Source: Schistosoma haematobium
Taxonomy: Eukaryota; Platyhelminthes; Trematoda; Strigeidida; Schistosomatidae
Direction of reading: 5' to 3'
DNA length: 64,000 bases
Assembly: GCF_000699445.3 (NCBI RefSeq)
Contig: NC_067197.1
Location: 31,541,809 to 31,605,808 of the forward strand
The translations under genes and the position numbers were made by a program. Shown piece by piece: positions 25,612 to 37,274 of the stretch; the first letter of the stretch is position 1, and every line of letters begins with the position of its first letter. The notes under the pieces were generated by a model. That model saw nothing but the letters and a program-made list of their open reading frames with translations. It searched no databases and was not told the DNA's origin.

Positions 25612-25877
25612 TGTGGTGTACGCTACTTATGTCAACATAAGTAGCATATAACACCAGTCAGAAGTAGAATGCCTGGCAGCCTGGGAAAATTGAATCGAGG
25701 AGAACGGGAAGAGAGGGTAATTGTTTTGGTAATGAAGGAACGATGAAGTTTGAGACGAATAATGGAATATTTGCAAAGGGAGTATTTTGTGCATGATTCT
25801 TATATTTCGATAAGATACTCTGTAATTTTGTATTGAAATACAACTGGTTGTCTTCACCTGTGTTTTTATTCATTACA
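25612..25877 (+). mobile_element. Solo-LTR-like insertion (266 bp)
   Basis: Begins 'TGTGGTGTACGCTACTTATG' and ends 'TTCATTACA', giving TG...CA termini. The flanking tetranucleotides are GTAG and ATAG, a 4-bp duplication with one change. An internal palindrome 'ctacttatg...cataagtag' lies 13 bases inside. Shares its start, the 'CTGGCAG' block and its end with 7607 and 62520-63308. Solo-LTR status is inferred. Confidence 0.7.
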
Positions 25878-27004
25878 ATAGAGATATTGATAATCTTAGT
25901 TTCAAATCGTGTCGTTATATGCACAAATGATAATTGTATTCTGTTTTAAAGTTGTTGCCCGAATCATCTACGTCGCACAAAATAAGATATAGTCTATATA
26001 TGCCATCGTGATAATCGAATATGATCCGACCTTTTGTAACTTTACATTATGTTATAAAGTTATGTCATAAAAAAAGTTTATTCAGTAAGTCATAATAATA
26101 TTTCTGTAGTTATGTTATGTATTTACATGTAGTAACACGTGTGACTTATCAGTTGTTCTATCTATCATTTGTTATGTAAATATTTGTTTTATTTGGTTGG
26201 TCTGAATAATTTGTACAATACATTATGACTAAATGTATTTTTCAAGAATTCAATAAATCAGATTAGAACTGTGTAAAACAGCTTATAATAGAGCCCTTGT
26301 GCAAATGAATTAAAATGTTTAATTAAATATGTAGTAGGGCAAAGACAGTTAATTGGGAATTTTGTTAAATAAATTTATTAAGACAATTGTAGATGCAAAC
26401 TTAATTTGAAGGTAGATTTCATCGCAGATTGACAGCAGTCAGAGGAAACTATGGAGCATTGGACAGTTGTTTTAACTTAGTCTGAGGGATTCAACGGATG
26501 CTCAACCGTGAAACTGTAAGTGATCAAACCTTATATATTAAAGTATCACAGAGAGTAAGATTCTTTTGGTCCTTTGAAAGCCTAACGGTTACATGGTTTG
26601 AATAGAATAAAATAAATTATCTACGAAGTCATGAAAACAAAAGTGTAATTCAACGAAGTAGTATTTTATTGGTGATTTCATTTTCAGTGCAGTATGATTA
26701 CATACATATGTTTTTCTTACTGTGACAACTAATTAGTTTTATATCTTCAAAACCCACTGACAAACATCACGTGCCAAGTCGTCAATCAGAATCCTTATTT
26801 TAATTTGGTCTATTATTAATGTCTCCGACATGGCCAATTACGTACTTGATCACCACTAATACCTTCTGTCAAGCTAATTTCCTGTTAGTTCACAATTCGC
26901 AAACTCCTCTCCACGCCATGCCTTGAGTCTAGAAGTAGCAACCAGCCTTTATTTTATGTCTCAAAGAATTAAGACGTATATACAGACTTGGTTGAAGTTG
27001 GATG
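25878..27004. other. AT-rich spacer
   Basis: No feature recognised. Confidence 0.5.
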
Positions 27005-27200
27005 TTGGATGCCGGCTCAGTGGTCTAATGGTTAAGTGCTCGCGCGAGAAACCAGTAGGTCCTGGGTTCGAGTCTCGCGAGGCGCGGGGTCGTGGATGCG
27101 CACTGCAGAGGAGTCCCATACAAGGACGAAATGGCAGTCCAGTGCTTCCAGGTTTTCCATGGTGGTCTAGCTTCAATTGACTCATGATTTCAACTTGTGA
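27005..27200 (+). mobile_element. tRNA-derived SINE (Sm-alpha-like), copy 6, near-complete
   Basis: The clearest plus-strand copy. The A-box is TGGTCTAATGG (27021-27031) and the B-box GGTTCGAGTC (27065-27074), about 33 bp apart as in tRNA-like promoters. The hammerhead module follows at 27100-27145, then the conserved 3' end with 'CCATGGTGGTCTAGC'. In the ribozyme the core reads CAGAGGA instead of CUGANGA (U4 to A), predicted to abolish cleavage, while stems I and II and GAAA remain perfect. Confidence 0.9.
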
Positions 27201-27769
27201 AATATACAGACTTACCAAACCGAATCACATCATAAATTAGGAATTATACAGGATGCCACTAGAAAATAATACACTTTTATGAATCCCTATTCGTTTTTAG
27301 ATCCTCTCTTTAAATACAAATAGATGTTTCCACGGTTGATATTGTTGACATCTGACTAGTCGTCGCTGAAAAATCATACTAACATACATGATAACACGTA
27401 CATATATTATAAAGATCGCTGGACTAAATTCTTGTTTTCAGATTAAACACGATCCAACGGAAATGTTAATAACATATGATGTATTTCAAACAAGTAATCA
27501 GTTTATACAGAATAACCTTCATTAAGAGATGCGGTTGTAAATTTATTTGTTACAATTTAAATTTTTAAATTTGTATTTCACATACAACTTTTTCAAGCAT
27601 TTAGATTATCTAGTTTTCAATTTAGAATTACTGACTGCCATAAATCATTCAAGTTTCAGTAATATCAATTGTTCAATTTGTTTTTAACACTGCAACTCCA
27701 CGGCATACAAGAATAATTTTGAAAAATCATAGAAACTGGCTTGAGTGCATATTAACAACATATATGTTT
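27201..27769. other. AT-rich spacer
   Basis: No feature recognised. Confidence 0.5.
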
Positions 27770-28085
27770 GTGGCGGATAATTGTCTCCACCCGACACATA
27801 TTTGACTCCACTGGTCATGACTCCTCACTAGGAGTCCAGGAGATTCATCTTGAAGCTAGTCTCATGTAAGCACATGATTATTACCGGAATACAGATTTGT
27901 GGACATCGTTGGATACTGATCTAGAGATTAAGCGTTCGCGTGCTACACCGAAAGTCTTAGATTCAAGTCCCACATGTAGGATCATGAATATGCACTGTTG
28001 AGGAGTCCGGTGCTAGGACGAAACGCCTGTCTAGTGCTTCCAGGTTTTCAGTGGTAGTCTAGCTTAGATCGACTCATATATATGA
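27770..28085 (+). mobile_element. SINE (Sm-alpha-like), copy 7
   Basis: A leader-like segment with 'CTCCACCCGACACAT' (27785 on) is followed by the tRNA-like part ('GATCTAGAGATTAAGCG', 'GATTCAAGTCC') and a hammerhead module at 27992-28037. The core is TTGAGGA: the first base is U instead of C, breaking the C3-G8 core pair. GAAA and stem II are intact. Confidence 0.8.
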
Positions 28086-29106
28086 TATATGCTCACATTG
28101 ATTGATTTAACTAATTTTCTTTAAATATGTTTTATAAACATTATCATCAAATATCATTAACAAACTTCCTCAACTTAATACGGTTTACTATGATAATTTG
28201 AAACAAATTGAATATTAAATAAGTTGTTGTTAATAAGGAATGATATATTTGTTGCAAATAATTAAGTGGAAAAATCTAAGCCTTCAACATGTCGTGATTT
28301 AATGATAACCAATGTAAACCAGTAAACACTGTGTTGTGAATGAGCATTGCCTATGATGTAAACCATGCAAGTTAACAATCTCTGTAAACTCCTCACACTA
28401 ATAATAAATAATCATTGGTTTTTTTTACTGCATTTTTAAACTGTCCAAAGTGCTATGTTCTGACAGATAAATATAGAAGATTATGGAAATGAATACATCT
28501 GCTCTCCCATGGTAGACATCCTACTGATCAATTCCACTATTTCATTCCAAATAATTAGAAATTTTAATGACCATATTTAATCTTTTATCTTAAACATCAT
28601 TTCATGCTGAATTGAAATATTTTGACTGTTAACATAAGCGAACAGCATCCGTTTGGTGCTCATGCTAAGTAACAAATAAATTCAAATCATTTAAGTTAAA
28701 TAGACTAATGACATATTAGATAATTATTTATTAAATAAATATTTACCATAATTTTAGTTTATATTTTGTGTTTGACCGTATTGTTTCTCCATGTCAAATA
28801 ATAATAATTATTAATTTCATATTTCATTTCCTTCAGCAAAATTGTGAAGGAGGAATCAGGCAAATATATTTACTTCCAAACAATTCATGAAAATAATGAA
28901 AAAAACATTTCCTTACTATTCAGCATATTTACTTTCCAATCAAACATAAATAAAACTTAATGGCCATTAGTCTCTTTTTCAATTTTTACTAAATTATACA
29001 TTTTGTAAGGAAAACGAATGAAACTGACAGTTTGTTGCTATCTTATTATTGATATACACAAGTATGTGTTTCTAGGGATTCTTGAGTATTTTAATAAAAT
29101 TTAATA
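28086..29106. other. AT-rich spacer
   Basis: No feature recognised. Confidence 0.5.
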
Positions 29107-29361
29107 ATCTATATCAAATTTTCGACAATCTCCAAGTAAAAGTACAAATAGTTATCACAGATTTTAGACATTGCTGAATTTTAAAGATGCATTTGTTGCT
29201 GTAAATAATAATCGTCAAAATTATGTTATGATACACATTAAACAAATGGAGTGAAACATAAATAACACACATGTTGTTAAGTTCTATGGAACTTTGCAAC
29301 ACTTCAATCGTTATACGAATATGCTATTTTCAAACAGTCGTATTTAATATCATATATGCAG
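29107..29361 (+). repeat. Direct repeat, copy 1 of 2 (~255 bp)
   Basis: From 'atctatatcaaattttcgac' to 'catatatgcag' this is about 90 percent identical to 30152-30414, 1,045 bp downstream in the same orientation. Ends are not TG/CA. A local tandem duplication or two insertions of one repeat would both fit. Confidence 0.85.
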
Positions 29362-30151
29362 TTAGTATGATATGATTTACATACAGAAGTAAGTTTACCG
29401 TGATTCTTGAGTATTTCATTGCATTTCAAGTTTTAGAGTATATATATATATGTAATATTAATAAACGTTTTCTTATCAGTGCATTATTTATGATCTAATT
29501 TTTCCGTATTTCATTTATTACATAATAAAATCATTCATTTGAATTGAAATCAACTGTGTAAATTATTAATCATTTTAAACTATGTTTAATATCTAAATTA
29601 CTTTCAAGAACTAAACGGTATGTGTATTAAGGGAAAGGTACAACTACACATATATATTTGTACTTCTTTACATAATACATGAAGATGTATATTTTAACTA
29701 AATTGAAAACATAGAAAGGTATATAGATTTAGGCTGTCTAATAAAATGTATCCAATTGGTAAAATTGAGCATAAAATTTATTTTAATTTATTTTTCTCAA
29801 ATAAAATAAAATAACAAAACTTATGTTCAACCTTTCAAACATAATTGGAATATATTTTACAATATTATTTTGTATAAAAGAAACTTATTCAGATCTAGAA
29901 TCTAGGATGCTGCATAATATCTTACGTAAAATAGTCTAAGAAGATATAAGATAGATTAAAGAATTATGACTTTGAATGTAATAGTAATTAATATAAATAT
30001 AGTCTACAATTATGTATAAACATTTTTATTAATATTACAGTAACTAAGTGAATGTTCATGGCAACATTATTATCTCTGCAGGTTTTACAAACTGTGAATA
30101 AAGTGATATTGATCAACATGGTAGAATTAAATAGTTGTAATGAAATTCAAT
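29362..30151. other. AT-rich spacer between the direct repeats
   Basis: No coding signal or repeat recognised. Confidence 0.5.
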
Positions 30152-30414
30152 ATCTATATCAAATTTTCGACAACCTCCAAGTAAAAGCACAAATAGTTAT
30201 CACAGATTTTAAACATTGCTGAGTTTTAAAGATGCATTTGTTGCTGTAAATAATAGTCGTCAAAATTGTTATGATACACATTAAACAGATGGAGTGAAGC
30301 ACATATAACACACATGTTGTTGACATTTTATAAGTTCTATGGAACTTTGTGACACTTGAATCGTTATACGAATATGCTATTTTCAAACAGTCGTATTTAT
30401 TATCATATATGCAG
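30152..30414 (+). repeat. Direct repeat, copy 2 of 2 (~263 bp)
   Basis: Partner of 29107-29361, differing by small indels (for example an extra 'gacattttat'). Both copies keep a minus-strand frame ending in the same ~30 residues, but the upstream parts are frame-shifted between copies. Confidence 0.85.
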
Positions 30415-30829
30415 ATATAATTTGATTTTTTGAAACAGAAAATATTGAACTCAACTACAAGGAAGGCACTTACATGAAATTAAACTTTTTCAAATTGTTC
30501 CTAATTCAACATACTTATGTGTATCAGTTAATCTAAATTTTAGACTGGAACGTTTTACATTTGTCCCACTAGTGATAGTGTCAAGTAGTCATGATTCACA
30601 CTCAACTTACTAAATAATTAAATATTTTGTCCTACTGAGTCAGACTTGTACAATCTTAGGTACATTCCAGATGACTATATATATTAATTCTATAATTTAT
30701 CCAAATTCACCAAAATTAATCAGCTAACTATTTACATGTCAGTCTTACTACACGGTAACAACAGATGTGACAAGCTATCACAGTAGAGGATCGTGAAGAT
30801 TATGGTAATTTTATTAATTAAATTCGTGA
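30415..30829. other. AT-rich spacer
   Basis: No feature recognised. Confidence 0.5.
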
Positions 30830-31020
30830 GTCGACCTAAGCTAGATCACCACTAAAAACCTGGAAGCACTGGACGGCCGTTTCGTCCTAGTATGAGACTC
30901 ATCAGAAGTGCACAACCATGATCCCTCATGCGAGATTCGAATCCCGAACCTTCGGTGTCGCACGCAAACGCTTAACCACTAGACCACTGAGCCGGCATCC
31001 AACGGTACTAATCTCTAACT
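30830..31020 (-). mobile_element. tRNA-derived SINE (Sm-alpha-like), copy 8
   Basis: A minus-strand, near-consensus copy. The A-box is TGGTCTAGTGG and the B-box GATTCGAATC in the tRNA-like half ('GATGCCGGCTCAGTGG' at its start), followed by the hammerhead (30866-30911) and the 3' end. It keeps an intact hammerhead core. Confidence 0.9.
30866..30911 (-). ncRNA. Hammerhead ribozyme, type I, core intact
   Basis: The minus-strand order is GCACTT, CTGATGA, GTCT, CATACTA loop, GGAC, GAAA, CGGCCG, GTC cleavage triplet and CAGTGC. The core is canonical (CUGAUGA and GAAA). Stem II has one G-U pair. Stem I pairs in five of six positions, with a U-C mismatch next to the core, so activity may be lower than for the 41-kb copy. 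Confidence 0.75.
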
Positions 31021-33633
31021 TTAAATACGCAAGGTATTTTTTAGTAATTTGCTATTTTTTTTCATGATAAATATGAGCGTTTTGATGTACTTGATTAGGG
31101 ACATATTGTCGTGTATAGTCGATTATATGTTCATGATCATCTACAGCAATATTTTAAACTATGTTTTTTATCCCTATTGTTTACTCTACATTATGTATTA
31201 ACTTAAAGTATAAAATAGTTATAAATAGCAATTCATTTTATTTTAAGAAACGGAACCTGGAACATATTTGACTAATTTTGTTCATCAGTGTTTTGAAGTT
31301 AAAAAATAATGTTTGCTCAACATGTTCTAAGGAAGTTTATATATTTGCATATGAGCAAAAGATTGAGTCTTAAGTGAAGAAACAAAACAATTAAGTTTAA
31401 AAGTTTCGAGAACCCATAACTGGAATTTTCCTTTGCATTTTCAACGTGGAAAAGCTATAGAAATGTAAACCTACAAACTACAATAACCCTAGAAGTAGGC
31501 ATTTTACTTTAATGAAACTAATATGTCACAAAAGAAAAATGTTTGAAAAGAGATTTTAGTCTTTTATAATTTATTACAAGTATTATCACATGATGTCTAG
31601 ATTTTATGCCAAACAGAAAAACAATGATTTCAGTTATGTGAATTTAACAAGAAAAAATATATAACACGCCCTATACTATCGGTTAGTGACATTTATGAAG
31701 TATCCTTACAACGAAAACGTTTCGAATTTGATGCTCAATATTTTAGATACTGCGATAATAGATTAAGACTACAAAATATAATAAAGAAAGTGTAATATAA
31801 TGCAAATTTATCGTTCAGCATACTAAAAAACTACTATTGTTAATGAAAAAGGTTTAAATTACTATTTACCTTTTAATATGCTGTCGATTTTCCTTCAATT
31901 TTATTCTAATGTTCTTGTGTAGTTCGATTAGGCTTGTCAAGGGCCAAAATGTCCATACTGGTGAACGTATTAAATCATCCTTCTAAATTTTATAAAGATT
32001 TCAATCATTATTGACTATGGAAATCTATAAGTAATTGATAAATATATACTTGAGCTAATTTTTTTCTAATAATTTACAAACGCTGATCAACACAGAAGTG
32101 ATTGATCCACTGTTAACATAATAAATCATACATATCAGTAAATCAAACGACATTAAATGTTTATTTTATTCTATAGTTTATTATATACAATAAATAGCTA
32201 AGTCAATGTAAATTTGTTGTTTGCTATTTGTGCTTTCCATGTTTGCATGAGATTTAGGTTTATGAATATAGTTTTGCTGAATAAAATGACGATCAATCAA
32301 ACTTCAAATAAGTATAGAAAGCTGATATCATATTCGTATATGCATATGCAATATGCATTTAGTACAAAATGTCAAGAAATAATCTCTCTGAGCTCTGAAC
32401 TATACACACAGAGAGAGGGAGTGGATAAATATAAATAAATATCGAAGCTTTACATTAACAACTCCATATTTTTTTCTCATTTAACCGATACAAACTTTTA
32501 ATACCGCAATGGTTACGGTTTCATGAAAATTTGCTTATAGGAATAATACAATCAATTCACATAACAATTACTTTCAACTGTCATCATTGAAAAGCTTGAA
32601 AATTCAGCTTCAAATTATCACATTCAAGATATTCGAACCATATATATGATCTCAAGTAATAAAATTATAGATTTTTTTAATCATTCTTAATTAAAAATTA
32701 TTTTATTGAATAAATGATAACTTATAGTTGTATGTATCATTACCAAGGTTTGATTTGATAATTTCGAATAAATTGAGCATTGGGTAGATTGTTATAAATA
32801 AATAATATATTTGTAATATCGCAATGAGTAGTAAATTAAATTTTCTGACGATTCATGGCTTAGTGTAAGTCACTTCTTCAGAGAACGACTAACCAAATTA
32901 AAATTTATCCAAGTTTAAATAGTACAACCTGTTGTTCTAGCAAACATGAAATTAAAATATGGTCGTCTATAAATGTTTCAATACAAACAAGTAGACTCCA
33001 TTTGAATAATTCTATTGACCTTTGATGAAATTTAGTCTTTCAATTATATACTACTTAAATTTTTAGTAGTATATAATGTTATGGAAAATTATCTTTAGTT
33101 AAGAATTTAAACAAATGACATCAAAAATGAGCTTGTTTTGGATTAAGTGATTGAAGTTAAATTCATCAAGAAATAATTGTTACCATAATGCATAATTAGT
33201 TACAAGTTGTTTATGAAACTATCCAAGTAAATATTAATAATGACTTGGTAATACAGAAAACAGCTAAAAAGTACTTATAAATTACTGTTAGTTAGGCAAA
33301 ACTGCTGACAAAGAGTTCATAATAGTATAAATCAACGGTGTTATATTTCACTGAAAAACAATCGAATCGACCAAATACCATGATATGTTTGTTTTAATGA
33401 TAAGTTGTATATCCTACAGATAGTCCTTACAATTAATTCAAACACTAAGATATTGGATTTTATGTAATTCGAAGTATTTACAAGATCGGAGAGATAACTA
33501 AGGTTAAACTTAGAAAACCGAATTACCTAAATAAAATATCGAATGAATTCACTGACTGAAATACGTGGTTTAAGAAAACCTTGGAATTTATTTGAAACAC
33601 ATACCAAAAGCAGAAACATAAATTCAATTAAAA
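31021..33633. other. Long AT-rich stretch, no gene seen
   Basis: No feature recognised over about 2.6 kb. Confidence 0.45.
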
Positions 33634-33748
33634 TAAAGCCAAATAAGATGGAGAAGATTTGTAGTTCAGGTGGATGATTTTGATGGAGTTTTGTTCTCTG
33701 AGCTCGATAGTTTGGTTGAAGAACAAAACCTCATCTAAAGCCAAATAA
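33634..33748 (-). mobile_element. 89-bp PLE 3'-end insertion with 13-bp target-site duplication
   Basis: The insert 33647-33735 is flanked by perfect repeats TAAAGCCAAATAA (33634-33646 and 33736-33748). On the minus strand it carries the PLE terminal sequence 'GAGCTCAGAGAACAAAACTC' followed by 'ATCATCCACCTGA' and 'CTACAAATCTTCTCC', as in the 17.5-kb copy. A short inverted echo ('gaacaaaacctc') sits at its 5' end. Confidence 0.85.
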
Positions 33749-34818
33749 ATAATGGGAGATAGGTTCAGTCATTGTGATATTATCTAAAATAGCACTTCGT
33801 ATTATAATAAAAACGTATTACATTTCACCTGGGAAAAATAACGTCACAGTTATCAGTATGACAACCACGTAAATGTGGTATTATATGCCTAGAACCTGTC
33901 TCACCATACATGGACAAACTGCTTACAGTTAACAGAATATATTCTAAGTCTCATCTTGCTAAACTTTCACGTAAAATTATGCTTGAATTTAATTCAGACA
34001 AACAGTTTGTTAAACCTTCTATTGTACAGGCAACTTTCAATCGTGCAGCAGATAGTTTTAAAATTTGACACATTTGAAGTATTTCATGCAATTTTAATGG
34101 ACCGGAATCTGACTTCAGTGAGATAGTTTCTGATTGCTATTGAGATATACATATCGTCAATCCTCGTATATAATTATCGACTTGGATCGCCTTAATGAAT
34201 AACGAAATTAAATAAGCCAAATACGAGAATGGATTTCGAATATGTATATTTCATGCACTCATTGATTTGAACAGGCAATCGGGGAATGAAGCTATGAGAA
34301 GAGAGCGAATCGAAATGACGTGCAGTGGACAAGACCTGTGAGCCAACTGCATTTAGTCAGGAGTTAATCAATATTTATAGTCACAAAATTAAGCCACAGA
34401 CAAGTGATGAATAAGATCAGAAGGGCATCACATGTGCGCTCATATAAAAACAGTCACAATTGATAAGCTAATACTTAGCAAGGACAAAATGTGACTCAAG
34501 TAGAATGAATAGATTGGCCTGTCCGAAAGCTAGAATAAGGCATATGGGCTTAACATAATAACTGACACTATATAGCCCCTTGTGGAAGACAGCACATTTG
34601 AAAAAATGTTTTTTTTTTCGAAAATAATACTGAAGGGGAATGTACTTAACGTTAAAAATAAGTAGCGAAAATTGTACTCGTTGCTGTACTGAACTTGATA
34701 ATCGTAAAATGCGAAGTCAATGTGCGTTGTCGTTTGCGTTATGACAGATGCATCGAGTTATCGTTAAATATTACTAGAATGACCAGAGGAACAGAATGGT
34801 AACTGCAGAGACGAGATA
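33749..34818. other. Spacer with an LTR-like fragment
   Basis: 34280-34573 is less AT-rich and contains, at 34508-34572, a segment ('atagattggcctgtccgaaa', then 'gctagaataaggcatatg') repeated at 34970-35033. On the minus strand it would begin TATAGTGTCAG and carries a TATATGAG TATA-like box, consistent with a decayed LTR. Its far end is not defined. Confidence 0.4.
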
Positions 34819-35033
34819 TGTAGAGTCGTATTCCTATATTGGTCATGAAGCCTCGAGTGGTTTGTGTGGTTTGAGAGATATGTGCTCGACCTCCTTTGTT
34901 AAGAAACTGTACTAAGGCATGATAACATTACCAGTACATATGATTATCGACGACAGCAAGTAAAGATAAATAGATTGGCTTGTCTGAAAGCTAGAATAAG
35001 GTATATGAGCTTAATATTATAACCGACACTACA
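34819..35033 (-). mobile_element. Solo-LTR-like insertion (215 bp)
   Basis: The ends are TGTAGAGTCG and CGACACTACA, inverted repeats matching in 9 of 10 positions with TG...CA termini. The flanks AGATA (34814-34818) and AGATT (35034-35038) could be a duplication with one change. The last ~65 bp is shared with 34508-34572. Confidence 0.5.
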
Positions 35034-35539
35034 AGATTATAGAAACATATATTATTCATTAGCGTTTAACAATAGTTAAAATGATCCAAGTATCATATTC
35101 CAATAAACGTATTGCTTCGTAGCATTATATATGAATAGGGAATTGTTAAGAGTAAAACTTACTTTTTTAAAAATCAGTTTTGACGTTATTCTGTATATAT
35201 TTTGCAAAACTAGACACTACAAGTAACACTAATCTTCTCTTAATACAGATAAATAAATGTTTAAAACATTTAAGGCTAATATCATCAATTATATTAAAAC
35301 ATGCGACTAATTTAACTATAAATCATATATGAACTTTCAGTAATTTCAGTCATTAATTTAATATAAGAAAATTATTACTTGATCATCTTACCTGGAAACA
35401 GACAAATTATTTTACTATTTGGTTGAACAAAGTTTTTGAAACTATTGATAAATTATTACACGTTCATTTTTCGTACATAAGGAATGTAAAAGGGATCCAA
35501 CTAGGTAAATATACTAACATTGAGATACTAAAGAGTAGG
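35034..35539. other. AT-rich spacer
   Basis: No feature recognised. Confidence 0.5.
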
Positions 35540-36046
35540 AAATATGCTCCCAAATTCCCTGGTACGTTTTGAAATGCTCTCACATGACCACAACTACACA
35601 GCCACTGCCATGGAAGACCTACTCACTACCTCCTTGTGGCAGGGGCTTTTGTTTACGAAACTGGGAGAAGGAATAGTGAATGTCCGGTGCTTTAATCAAG
35701 TTTGTGGATATGGAGGATCCACCTAGGGGGGGCTGGAAATCCTGATTACAAACCTATGGTGCACATAGGCTCCAGGATCCTGAGGGGACAAATAGCGTAT
35801 GAACCAGGTATTGGTCACCGGCTACCATGGGACCGCGTCTCCTAAAGTTGCTCCACTGCCTCAAGGATTAGACCTTTAGGTCGAAGGCTCTGGGTGTGGC
35901 TCCCTAAGGAGACCATCTGTTTCGCTTTCGACACCCGGGCAGTATCATAGCCAAGACACAAATCAAGTGACTTGTGTGGCACATATGTATTCGGTTCCCC
36001 TTGGTACCAATATTTATGTGTTCTAAGAGATAAATAATAAATATGC
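35540..36046 (+). mobile_element. 491-bp retroposon (unnamed family), plus-strand copy
   Basis: The insert 35548-36038 is flanked by AAATATGC (35540-35547 and 36039-36046) and ends in an A-rich 'gataaataat' tail. It is GC-richer than its surroundings and matches the minus-strand insert at 62564-63034 along its whole length (shared 'CCCTGGTACG' start, 'GAAATGCTCTCACATGACCA', 'GGTCACCGGCT', 'GGTCGAAGGCTC', 'CCCGGGCAGTATCA'). No pol III boxes or domain are recognised. It is either a SINE-like element or the 3' UTR of an unseen LINE. The 60-codon frame at its start is not evidence of a gene. Confidence 0.8.
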
Positions 36047-37215
36047 ATTCACAATTAGTAGAGATAGCTTGATTGACAACATTTGTAGTTCTTGCCTATT
36101 ATCGTAAATTTATTGATTTGTTAAAATAATGAATTAAAGCTTTGAATGAGATGTTTTGCACAAAAATGTAGCTCTAATAACTTAAAACTCCCATTGTACA
36201 ATTTAAATTTTAGAGATATACGGCTTACAATCACATTATGCTGAGTAACTTAATAGCCTAGTGTATAAGCTCATGACGCAGATGACATAGTATTCTGATC
36301 TTAAAAACTCAGGGGACAAATCGGCATTTAATGTAATACTGGTCTGAATAACTGATAAGTGGGAAGAGTTTATTATAACAACTATCTCACATTGTAATCC
36401 TAGCAACTATCAAAGTGGAACTTAAGTATAGAACAAATTCTGTTGATAATTAAAAATATACTCGAAAACGACACTTTAATTAATAGAGTTAAATAAAATA
36501 AATTTGATAGAAATTTGAAGTGGATAGGAAAGAAATATGGTTCTGATAGATACATTGAAGATTTGTTCGCTTGTATAAATGAATATAAGGCATAGAACAT
36601 TAAATTAACTATACAGCGTTTTTTTTGTGAATGAAGTGGAAATTCTCTCTCATTTAAAACAAATAAATCTACATAAGATAGAATTAAGAAAATAGCTAAG
36701 AGCGCTCATGCATCCACACACAATCACACAAAAAGTCGGTTGTTTGGTGTATTTTGATAGAAAAACAAGTAAATATTCAATAGACGATGAAATAATAAAA
36801 ACAAATGAATTCATTAGAAAATTTTTAACTATCTCTTACAACTGTTACAAATTTTATAAACACTGGAGATAGAAGTGAAATGTAATAACTTAGTCACCTT
36901 ACATTGTGAGAATCCTACTCTGAAATCAGAATCAAAGAAGACAGTATGAGATCAAAACAAGAGTGGGTAAAGGTTTATTTTATGTCTACAACATATGTTA
37001 ACATTTAGTGTCAAATGATCTAATGTTAAAACCTTAAACTAATTCAATTAATCCATCTAACTGTTAATATGTTTCATCAAAATTAACAATTTCAAGAGAA
37101 CATTTACTGTCTTCTTGCTTGATTACTATGAATTTGATAATTCAGAAATGTAAAGGTGCTTCGTATCGAAGACGTGATACTAGAGTTATTAAAATGTAAT
37201 AATAATTCACTTGTG

Positions 37216-37274
<59 letters not shown>

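Noticed and set aside
27005..27080. A functional tRNA gene
   Set aside because: A- and B-boxes are present but no acceptor stem or anticodon arm can be folded, and the sequence is the head of a repeated SINE.
29114..30386. Conserved minus-strand proteins in the two direct repeats
   Set aside because: Only the last ~30 codons agree in frame; the upstream parts are shifted by small indels, as expected for non-coding repeats.
35544..35726. 60-codon frame at the start of the retroposon
   Set aside because: The corresponding frame is not conserved in the 62.6-kb copy, and no domain is visible.
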